Shown here piece after piece: positions 12,702 to 23,600 of a DNA stretch of 64,000 nt (within the stretch, counting starts at the first letter, position 1; every line of letters starts with the position of its first letter). The stretch is from Blastomussa wellsi. Taxonomy: Eukaryota; Cnidaria; Anthozoa; Scleractinia; Plerogyridae. The stretch covers positions 516,001 to 580,000 of the forward strand of contig OX393572.1 of assembly GCA_947652115.1 (NCBI GenBank). The letters run 5' to 3'. Both the position numbers and the translations under genes were made by a program. The notes beneath the pieces were generated by a model. The model had not been told where the DNA came from and did not search any database. It was given only the letters and a program-made list of their open reading frames with translations.

Positions 12702-13072
12702 CATGTTTTAGCTGGCTTTTCCTCGTGAAGGTTGCAGCGCTTCTGATATTTAAATATCATTAAGTGATCAACTTCAGTGACTAAACGATTATTTTACTCA
12801 CGACCACAAAATGCCTCGTCGCGTTGAAAAAGGCGAACGGCAAACTTAAAAAAGGCGAGAAAATGTTGATTCGATCACTTTTTCTTTTGTTCGCGTTTAT
12901 CGGTTTGGCTTATTTGAATAGCCTTATCTGTGCTCACTGGCGTTATTCATTGGCTAACGTAACATCTGAGCTACGATACATGGAGTATATCTCCTTTTAT
13001 AAGTACAGTGACTGTCTGCTTTTGCAAACAATTATTTTCTACCAAAACTTGCCCAACCAGTTTTAATTCTTC

Positions 13073-13078
13073 AATAAA
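13073..13078 (+). terminator. Candidate polyadenylation signal of Otx-like gene 2
   Basis: AATAAA about 370 bases downstream of the stop. The frame at 12824-13066 in between looks like 3' UTR rather than a second gene. Confidence 0.4.
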
Positions 13079-13079
13079 A

Positions 13080-14244
13080 CTTTTTGCAACAAAATAATAT
13101 GTTAACTCAGCCAGCCAGAGTTTGTCGGACGTCCCTTTTTCTTTTTAATCAGAAAGAAGACATGCATTTTAATTAATTATGAAAGATTCAGCCATGAACG
13201 AACACATCGCTGAATAACGAACACTGACAATGACTTCACTGACACTTCATACATTCTTTGCTTCAACGATATTGCCTTGACTGCTCTTAGCGCCTTTGGC
13301 CTTTTGTCATCAACATTACTTGTTTTATAGTACTAAATTTTGGAACAAAATATGATTATTTTCTTATGTCCAACTTAAGTGACGGTAATTGATAGCCACG
13401 GGGTTTATTTTAGAAAACAAATTAGCAAAATGTTAATATCGTAGTTTTATCATTATGCGATCAGGAGAGACCTAACAGTCTTCAATTCTTGGTTTGCACG
13501 TGACGTCAGAAAAAACTAAAATTAAAAATTTTGAGTTTTCAGCTCCATCAGGTAAAAGTCATTTTAAACATATATCTGCTTGCCTGTTTTCAGCTCGGTA
13601 GACGGCTTTGTTTTCAATACAGAACAGTTTGAATTTCAGATTTTTCACAATGCGTGACATCGGCATTGTTTCTACGTAACATGTTACGTGCACGAAAAGA
13701 TCGATTCGCCTTGTGTTTTCGAGTTCTGAGTAACCGATATGTCGAGGGAAGTGTTTATGCGAATGTTTTCAAGTTTAACAGCGAGAAGAAACGTTTTGAG
13801 AGAGCCAAACTAAACTCCAGATGTTTCCACTGGTTTCCGGCCGCCATGTTGGAGTCCCTCAGAGGGGCTCCAACATGGCGTCTCCATACTAAACACTATA
13901 ATTTTCAGTGATACACTTCGTCGAATAACTCCAGTTCGGAATATCGTACATCCCCGAAACTTTGGCACGTTGTTTATTTATTACTCTTCTACGATATTTC
14001 AATTTCTTGACTCAATTTATTGAATGGTAAGCGATTTTATTTCTTGCGTGCGTGAAACTTGCGTGATATTTGCGTGACGTGAAAACCACCAATAAAAATG
14101 GCCTTACTAACTTTGCTGCTTTTAAAAAGGAAAATAAAGTTTCCTGGTGAGGCTATTTTGTTAGTACGCGCGTTAAAACTTCAAGTCAAATTTCGTAGTC
14201 GTAGTCGTCCTCGTCGTAGAATCTAAACCTCTCTAATTAATGTC
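13080..14244. other. Intergenic, no gene recognised
   Basis: AT-rich. A short hairpin near 13842-13880 (CGCCATGTTGGAG and its complement CTCCAACATGGCG) is present. No coding homology. Confidence 0.5.
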
Positions 14245-14800
14245 TTGCCTAAGAACACGAATTCAACACAACGTATTGACTTCTGCCACGGCTGGATACT
14301 TTCTCTGCAACTAAAGATAAATGATAATTTAAATTGTAAATCTAAAAATCTAATTTATCTTATTGAATGTAAGAGGTACACAAAACAGAACATCGGAGAG
14401 ACTAAACGCCAGCTACACGAACGCTTTGGCGAACATCGTCGTTCCATCCAGAATCACCATCAGCTTATCAAGCCCACTCCTGTTTCTGCACATTTCAACC
14501 AACCTGGCCACTCCATTGACCATCTACTTTTAACTCCCTTGGAACTTATTCACAACAACCGTGACTCCGTACAAAAAGCACGTGAGGCACATCTCATAAA
14601 CAAGGCAATGACACTTGAGCCGCTTGGTATTAATAGACGCGGTGAACAAAATTAGACTATTTTTAACCTATCATAGCCTCTTATTTTATATTTCAAAGCT
14701 CTTATATGTAACGGTCATTTTGTATTTTTTGCATTCATTTTTTAAGCCCCCGTAGAAGGTTTGTTTTTCAAACCGAAATATCGGGCAAATATATTGTACT
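14245..14800 (+). mobile_element. 5'-truncated Penelope-like retroelement: GIY-YIG endonuclease and 3' tail
   Basis: The forward frame 14245-14655 encodes the C-terminal GIY-YIG endonuclease of a Penelope-like element. It has NLIYLIECKRY, then NIGETKRQLHERFGEHRRSI, a block with HFNQPGHSIDHL, and REAHLINKAMTLEPLGINRR at the end. The usual first motif tyrosines and the arginine/glutamate of the nuclease helix are recognisable. The reverse transcriptase is absent, so the copy is 5'-truncated and cannot move by itself. After the stop, 14748-14785 contains AGAAGGTTTGTTTTTCAAAC, then CGAAATATCGGG, a hairpin followed by GAAATATC that resembles a hammerhead core. Confidence 0.85.
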
Positions 14801-17150
14801 TACTTTTATGTAATTTCATTTCTGTTTAAATTTTTTTTCTCTTCGCCGTGGGGATCAGTCAACCGTTTTTTGCACAGTATCTTGCCTTTGTAACCCGTTA
14901 TATATATATTAGTCTGTTCCAGGCTCTCAGACGCGTATCCTTTCTTCGCGAGCCCCGCTAATCTAGGAGCCTTGAACAGGCTAGTTATTATGTAAAAGCT
15001 GCTTAAGCTTTTTAAAACTCATAAGGCTTAAAATAAGAGCATTTCTCCGAGTGTGTGGGTTGGTATCGGAGTGGCCTTTTGATAGAATGTTTCGTATGCC
15101 ATGCATACAGTTCGAGATGTTGGCGTAAAGGCTGGTAACATCTAATAAGACTGTAATTGCATTCTGTGGGACTTTCGTCCTCTCTATGAAACTGATGAAG
15201 TCTTTTGTATCTTTGAGGTAAGATTTCTGTGATTTGGCTTTCGGCTGAAGGATGTAGTCTATAAATGATGATATTAGTTCTGTCTAATCCCGGGTTAATC
15301 CCCGCCCAAAGGATAGCACAATGTTCCAAATGAGGCTAATGCCCGGCATACCGAAGCACAGTGTATGCACCTAATGCCCCGCTAATCCCCGCATAGTCTC
15401 GGGGTTGGGGGGGGGGGGGTTACATTGACTCAGACTGGTGCATTAGTATGGAGACGCAATATTTTTGTCCTTCCGTGGGACCCAAATACGGCTGCCGTGA
15501 TGCACGAAAAACCATCTGGAATTTAGTTGTGCTATAATAGCGAATACTTTTGGCTCATGAGCTATTATACTTCCACATACACACCACTTATTATATCTGA
15601 AATGCTCAATCATCTGAAGATCTAAAGGATAGTTTTATTTCTAAACAGGCAAAACAGTCTTAATTATCACGGTTCTCAGTTTGATGTAACATACGGGTAC
15701 TATCGAGCTGAAAATTTGCGAAAAGATATATTTTTAGTTAGCCTTACACCTAGCGGCACCGAAAATTTGGCGTGCCTTGCGAATTTTGATTTCAGAATTT
15801 TAATATTCTTGGTTACATTTAACCTCTGCTTTAGACACTTTATTTGTGCTCAATTTTAATTTACTTCCCATATGGACCACAGGGACGGCGGAGCGTATTT
15901 GAAAGTGGGGGGAGGGGGCGGCGGCTTGAAAGCGATCGCCAGGGGCGCGAGTTTGTAGGGGGCGTCTTTGAAATCTAGAGGATCGGAAATGGTATTTTCA
16001 ACGTTCTCTATGATATATTTCTTAAAAAAAAGACAACCTGGATAACTGTAAAAAGACAGGTACTTTTTGTGCTACAGCAATATTTTGGAAGTTTGTAAGC
16101 TTGATACATATTTTTCAGTCTTCCACGATGTATTCCGGCTTTAGTACACTTACCTGGGTTTTTACACAGGCTCCCCGTGTGTGGAAGAATGCGCGTAAGG
16201 AAGTACGTAACCACGAACAGCTTCCGACACGTTTTGAACAAGATTGTAGCTTTGTAAATTCGGTGTCACTAAATGAAGCAAGTAGCATTCAAGAACTTGT
16301 TTCATCTGGTTAGTGCCCTACGTATTTTACGTCTTTTTTCAAATAACTATTGAGCATGAATTGAATTAACGTTAACGGAAGTATTTTGTTTGCCAATAAC
16401 CTCATCTCGGCAGATAATCTGTGGTGAATCGGACTTTTTCCTTTTACGTTTTCCTTTTTCTTTAGTATTTACATTTTCCTTTTTTCATTATTTCTTAGCG
16501 TGACAGTGAAGACCACCGATTGAACAACTCGTGAATATAAACTGAAAGGCATGAATAAAAAATGAGATAAGAAAAAAAAGTTCCTGTGTTTTTTGTTACA
16601 TTTAACCTCTGCTTTAGATACTTTTCTGCTGGTATTTGTGCTTAACTTTAATTTACTTCCCATATGAACCAGTACTCAACAGACATGAGTAATCTCTGTC
16701 ACGCTATTTAGTGTGCCTCATATGTGAAATTGAGTGTAACTAATGTGCGAGCCCGCGAGCCGGAGCCTCGAGCCACGAGCCGCGAGCCTCTCTTTGCGAG
16801 CCTCCGTTTTTCGCCATAATTTTAGCTTTTTGCTGAAATTTAGATGCAAATTTACCGACAAGCGATCATGTTAAGGATAAGAAAGTGATCTGCCTACAAC
16901 AGTTGCACCTTGCAATTTACCGCATAGATCGCGTGACAAGACACTTCATCAGGTGGGAAAGAAATGAACTCTTGTTTTAGCTTCTTGTGTAACCATTCTG
17001 TAGGGGTTCCTTAATTTTCACTGACTTATTGTTGGGAAACGAAGAAGAAAAAGAAAAAAAAAATAATCGCCGCATTCAACGGGGCTTAAGTTCGTCGATC
17101 AGAATGGAACTGGTGCTTCCTTGTGGTATCGGTTTCAGACGAGACAAAAG
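14800..17150. other. Intergenic, low-complexity patches, no gene recognised
   Basis: It contains a G13 tract (15407-15419), a purine-rich patch near 15905-15930 and a GCGAGCC-type degenerate repeat at 16745-16806. A direct repeat of about 65 bp (ACATTTAACCTCTGCTTTAG to ACTTCCCATATG) is at 15813-15873 and 16597-16666. The frame at 16101-16313 has a plausible amino-acid composition and an upstream TTTTTCAG, but matches no family I recognise. Confidence 0.5.
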
Positions 17151-17156
17151 ACTAAT

Positions 17157-17502
17157 GGTGGATTTCCACTGTCGCGTAATTTTTTACGTGCGTAAATAAA
17201 ATCATAGACGATGTATGGAAAACTTGCGTGTACGTTTACGCTAGTCGTTCATACATTGTCTCTAAATTTTTTTACGCACTTGCGTTTACGTGCGTAAAAA
17301 AATTTAGAGACAATGTATGAACGACTGGCGTAAACGTGTATGCACGTTTTCCATACATTGTCTCTAATGGTGGATTTCCACTGTCGCGTAATTTTTTACG
17401 TGCGTAAATAAAATTAGAGACGATGTAAGGAAAACTTGCGTGCACGTTTACGCAAGTCATTCATACATTGTCTCTAATTACGCGACAGTAGAAATCCACC
17501 TT
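17157..17502. repeat. Compound palindromic MITE
   Basis: Outer ends GGTGGATTTCCACTGTCGCG and its complement near 17481-17501. Internally GTGGATTTCCACTGTCGCG and CATACATTGTCTCTAA recur in direct and inverted order, so the unit looks like a MITE duplicated within or beside itself. The right end abuts TTAA. Confidence 0.75.
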
Positions 17503-17504
17503 AA

Positions 17505-19050
17505 GAGGCAAGTAAATTAGGAAATGAAAGCTAGTCTAGAAAAGAATAGAGTGCCAAATTAAACGAAGATTATATAAACCATGCTGTTTTCTCTTTGCAT
17601 GAACTCGACCCTTTGTCACTGAAGATACCACAAAGAAGCACAAGTTCACTTCCGATCACTTAAGTTAAGCCCTGTTTGGCAGGGTTAGTATTGGGATGGG
17701 TGGCAGACAGGAATATTAAACCCTGTTGTTGGCTCTTTTCAGACAGTCTTTTTCCATTTTCAATGAATATATCAGTACAGTGAAATTTGAAGTCCTTCTT
17801 TTGTCCTTGTAAAGGCTTCTTAATTTACACTTTGTTGTGTAATCTTCCCAAAACCCGTAATCAAATTAACGATCGTCCAGTCTTGTTGTAGTTTCTTGTT
17901 ACTTCTTCGACATTTTGTTGGGCAATAACAATTTAATACAGGGGAAGGATATTATTGAAAGAAAGAAAGAAAAAAAGAAAAGGCGAAAAAAGGTAATGGT
18001 TGGAACTTGACTTGTGACTCGAACTTGACTCGTGTTATGAGGAAACTCGCTCTTCATAAACTATTAAAATAGGACGGAAGAGCGAATGGATATACAGAAT
18101 GACAAATGAACAAATGTCACCAACATAGGAGTCGCAAGCCTGCCAACCCGATTTTTTCTATAAAGTACTTTTCACGTTACCGGTACTTATTTTGCCGGTA
18201 GGAAAACAAGGGGGTCCATGGACCCAGTCCATAGAGGGGGTCCATGTTTTGTCCTCTCCCAATCAATTTGTATCTCACAGCAACCGCTTCGGCGACTAAA
18301 AATGGAAACAGAGCTTTCTTCCGCTCTGCCGTTCGATGTTATATCTTAAAATTGATATTTGGTTTATAACAAGAGATTTTTTTCTGTTACTTAATTATGT
18401 AGAAATGACCCGAGCGCGTTTCCTTTTGGTCGCTTCGCTTTTGTCGGGCCAAAACTGAGAATTTAACACAATAAACGAGAAGGATGAAATTTAAATTTAA
18501 TATATAGTATTATATATAAATACGTATACTAGCATTTTATGGGCCTCTAAAGTTGATCCATATTTTAACTTGTCACAAAACCCAAAAAACCCGTTATTTT
18601 CGGCAGGTCATCACGGATATTCAAACTTTGAAACAAGGCATAAATTTTGCACTTTTAGAAAGATAAAAGGTCCTTCTTCGAGTTCTCAAATTTCAAGTTT
18701 GGATTCTTCTCATTGTTGTGTACGACCTTGCTGAAGTTGCTCTATTTTTTATTGCTTTTACGGTAGGTTTATCCGCCGACTACCCGCATTTAAAACTTTT
18801 CGATTTTTCAGAAAAACGAAAAAACTATAGAACTTTCTGATATTATTACTGGAAATAGTTCACCAAAGGGGTCCCTGAGGTAAAATAAAATGAAATTTGA
18901 AATTTTCTTCCTGTCGTCTAATTCTTCAAATTTTGGGTCATCAGCACTTAAGCAGGTGTCTACGTGCAGATAGTTGAATATTAAAAAGTAACGAACAAAG
19001 GCTTGTTAATTTTTTGCTTAAAATTAGTCGAAACACCTGCTAACGGTTTG
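17505..19050. other. Intergenic, no gene recognised
   Basis: AT-rich spacer. A local inverted patch around GGGGGTCCATGGACCC is at 18211-18250. No coding homology on either strand. Confidence 0.5.
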
Positions 19051-19056
19051 GCATTA

Positions 19057-19070
19057 GTTGCCAGGGAAAC
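19057..19070 (+). promoter_or_regulatory. Candidate RFX X-box upstream of ARMC4
   Basis: GTTGCCAGGGAAAC matches the RFX consensus GTHNYYATRRNAAC at 13 of 14 positions. It is about 1.6 kb upstream of the ARMC4 start codon. RFX factors drive motile-cilium genes including dynein-arm assembly factors; use here is inference, and the transcription start is unknown. Confidence 0.4.
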
Positions 19071-20653
19071 CAGACAGCCGTTATAAGCAGCAAAGTGTGT
19101 TGCAGTTTAACTTCATTTTCAACACAGTATATTTCAATTTGGTTTTATGAAGATTTTAAAGTCTAAATTAGTTATTCTTTTACTCGCGGAGGAGGCAATT
19201 ACTGTAGAAGCCGAAAAGCGGTTTGCGATTTTTTTCTCGAGTGGAAATTGATTATTTGAATATCCTGTTATCGCCGGAAATAAAGAAAGCGGTCAGTACT
19301 TTTAAGGTAAGGATCCCAACTTATATGGTGCTAAATTTTAGTAAAATTGCCTAAACGCCGGGCTTAAAAATTTCCAAGGATGTATTAAATGTTTAGAGTT
19401 AAATTTCCCAAGTGTAACGGATTAATCTTTAATACCAAAAAGCAATGCTGGCTACTTCTCTAAAGGAAAGGTTAAGGAAGTATGTCAAACCACTAAATAT
19501 TTTTTTTGGATTGATTTAAGCGTATTACACAAGATATATACTTGTTACCTGCAAAGACCAGCGTCCGGACTCCATTCGTCGCTAGCCGTATTTTATTTCA
19601 GCCACAAATTTTGTTTACCAACATTGCATGGTTAAATTTATTTTGAACATAGATTCTAAAACTATAGTACTATATCTTAAGTGGCCGCAGAAAGAGTGCG
19701 GGCTATCTTCAGTGTAAATTCTTTCAACGTTTCAAGTAAAAAAAACTCCTCTATGAAGTATTTACTGAGTCATAATACTTGTTTTATACATATATGACTC
19801 AGGTCATTCTCTCGCGAAGTCAACGCGTTTCAAAATTTGCAACAGAAATGCAGCTGACTACTAAACTCGTTTTTAATTTTCCATGTGAATCACAGGCATT
19901 GCATTTGATACTTTCACCAGGTTTCTTAAGGCTCCATGCTTAATATTAAGCGGTGTCTGTCGGCAGAAGTGAAATTCACCTCTGACGTTTCAATTTGGCG
20001 TTCGATCAGAAATGCAAACATTCGGTGATTTATACTTGTGACATGTAAAGTTAAGATTGTTTTTAATATTTTATGCGTTTAGTGGTTTGCAACATTCTTT
20101 CAAATTAAGAAATTAGCATGCATCCCAGGTTCTAATGCCGTGCACAAGGGCTCTCCGAGAAGCAATGGGAACTAATTCGGATAGTGCGCCGTCTTTTATC
20201 ACTTCGTACTCTCTTCAATTCTAACCAAGATTTTAAACAGGGTGGTAAATAAAAGGAGGTAATTTCACAATCTTTATGCATTTTCTGATGTAAAAAATTT
20301 TTGCTGCTACTGTAAAAAATTATTTATCTGTCTGTAAAGTACAACTCTCTTATGTTACTCAATTTGTCAATACACTGTATTTTCCAGCTAATGTTCTCTC
20401 TTGTGATACATGTCTTTCACAAAAAAATATCACCTCTGAGTATTGCTACTGATTGATTCATCCGATCTTTAAATAGCGTTTTTGTTGCGATTTTAATTCT
20501 TCGATTTCTCCGTAGTTTTAACCAGTTCGAAGTTGGTGCACGTCGTAGTTCCATTCTTCTCGACCTGTCTGGAAATGAGGAAAAGCACTGTCTCTATTGT
20601 CTGATATATTATGTTAAATTGAATTAATTGTATCTTGCAGATCAAGCCTCGCA

Positions 20654-23600
20654 ATGTCGGATATTGACAATGAAATGGATATACGGTTTGAGGTTAGGTT
20701 TTTGTGTTTATAGTTTTTTGGTTAAATATATTTGGTCAAACATAACTTCAGATATCTCAACGGACGTTTCAAGAGTTGCAACTATTTGAAGCCGGGCTAC
20801 AAGCTCGCATACATCACTGTTTCTTTTCAAACAATGAAAAGTTTGGAAATATATTTTCTGCGTGTTATTTTGCTCTATATTTTCAGGAATTGGCGCAAAC
20901 TGTTAGGAATGAAAGCAAACCGGGAACTCAAGCGAACTCCCCAAGACAAGAGGATAATGAAACGGTAAAGATTACGGCAACTAAATAGACAGAGCGAGTT
21001 TCAGTTCGTAAAACCAAAATAAAAGTAATTACTTAATTACTTTTGTGAAGGCAATCCAATATGAACCAATCAAAACTAGAATTAGAGGTAGCCGACACAA
21101 AAGCGCGGGAAAACGTGCGCGCGCGAGTCACGATTGGTTTTGGTTTTACTCCTGATTGGTTGAAAAAGTCGCGCGAGATTTTTAAACCAATCGCTAAGCG
21201 AAGTATTTCAAAACCAAAGCAAACGCAGACACTTAATTAAAAGCCGCTCTATCTTTGTTGTTTGAAGATTAGTTTGTCTGTCCTTAGTGTAAGGCATCAA
21301 TGGGGAGGCGATAACTTTGACGTTTAACTGTTAAAACTTGTTCGAAATATTGCTTTATTAAACGTTTTAGGACAGGTCATGACGGGTAATTCTCGATGGC
21401 TCATCAATTCACGTTTGACGATTAACACTTTTCCATTGTTGATGGTTTGTGGGCGTTTGTCAGTGTTGTATTGACTTATGACTGAGTTGTAAGCATAGTA
21501 GTAGTGACTATCTCCTTTTTTAAAAGTACTCATTGTTCAAGACCAACATCTTTATACAAAATTCGCGAAATTCTACAAAATCGTCAGATTCTCAAATGAT
21601 TACTTATATTGGCCTTGCAGGAAAAACGTCAAGTGGTCCCAGAGATTCCAGTCAAAGAGAAGAATCCGCCCGAAAATAAAACGACGAGAGAAGTACGTCT
21701 AAGGACTCTTCGTCCGTTAGACCAGGAAAATACAACTATATCAATAAGCCTTATTTGATTACGAATTTCAGTACGACTATAGCCTTCAAAAGAGAGAGAA
21801 AAATGTCTAAGTAAATTTGAGTAAGTTTTATCGTTTTTTAGATATTTTTGGCATTATTTATTCCCTTGAAGTGACATGTGTACTGCAATGTCTTTATTCG
21901 CAGGAAATCACGGACAGTCGTGATAAGAATGAAAGCCATGCTTCGCCCAATGAGTCAAAGAACAACGCAGATGAAGTAAGAGTGATATTACTACTGCCTG
22001 TTTATGCATGGTAGAAATTAAACGTTTTCGTTGTCTAAGCGTTTTGCATTTGTGTTTCTTATACCCATTCTAACATGTTATTATGGGAGTTTGTCTCTCT
22101 GAGGAACAACCTTCAATTTTGGATAGGTGTGTGCCGCGAAGATTCTTAAACCCTGGGCGTATTTGAGGATTCAAAGTTAGGTATCAAAATTTGATACCTC
22201 ACTTAACGACAAAACCCGAAAAATGACACTCTATTCAATCCTGGTGGCTTGAACAGCTCCACACTGTCCAGAATTAGAGTAATTAATCTCGCGCGTGTAA
22301 CAAGCTGCAGGTGCGTAGACAGGATTTTCCCGCCAGGCAGGTGGGTGGGAGATTCCATACCCATTGTACTCACCAGATTGTCATGTCGACATCCACACTG
22401 TGTGTTACTTGTTCACGTAAAAGGAGTTTCACAAAGAGGGGTCACAGGCACCCCAACGAACCCCCAGCCCCGCTTGCTACGCCCTTGAAGCGGCATGGGT
22501 AAGCAACAATTCGTTTTTAACTGTAAAATGAATACCGTAAGTTTATAATAATTATTTTACAGGCATTGGTCGAAGAGCCGGTAGATGATTCTCCAAGACA
22601 ACAGGAGAACAAGATATTAAGAAGCGTAAGCAGAAAAGAAAACTCTTTTGAATTTACATGGAAGAAAGAAGTTCTACCTCAGTCGTGACTAATGAGGTGG
22701 AAGAAAATACCCACACACGTTGATATAAAAACCAATCATGTAATTAAATGAGTCGAACAAACATTTCGCTATATTTTGCTCACTATAACAAAAACTGACT
22801 TTCTGAATTAATATTTCTCCTGTATTTTTGCTGCTAGAATTCCTTCCTTGACAAATACTTGAGCGAAAGTGAGCCAGAGGCTGAAAAATCAGAAGATCAA
22901 AAACAAGACGAAAAGCAAGCTGAAAGGTAGGATTGCCTCTGGATAACTAATGTCTAACTTGAACCATTTGACGCGAAACTTCACAAAAAGTACTAGCATT
23001 TAGTATACTTTTGGGCCAGAGAGTACTTCATGTTATTTATCAGGCATTAGCCAATTTACTTTAGCTTTGGTTTATCGAAGGATAACGAGCAAACATTGAA
23101 AGACACTGATTTTTATGCATTGTGTATAATAACTTTCATATACGCGAGACAAGCTTCTATCTACTAAGAACATAAGCCATCTAAAATATGGACTTTAGGG
23201 TAACATTTAGTAGCGATAGCGAGAACCTCGTATGAACATGTTACCGGTCCTTAAAAGAATAAAACTCGTAAAAAATATTGTAATCAGTGTTAAAACAAAG
23301 GAAATCGGAACCGTAACCGTGGTTTTCGAAATGTGATCTTAATTAGCATAGATTTTACGATTTCATTTCTACGTTTTCTCCGTACCTTTAGTTTCGATTG
23401 AGAAGATATATCAAACACTCGAGACAGTGTTTCATCACATTTCCAAACACCTCGAAGTTCGTCAAAAATACTCCGCTGCGCGTCGTATTTTCAATTCTCT
23501 TCTCGGTGTTTGGAAATGTGATGTAACACTGTCTCTCGTGTTTGATACATTACTTCTTAACCTTTTTCTTTTCATTATTTCCATTCTTTTATCTTTACAG

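Noticed and set aside
22249..22502. Two overlapping forward frames of 63-79 residues in ARMC4 intron 4
   Set aside because: No recognisable family and no splice junctions that would keep the ARMC4 frame.
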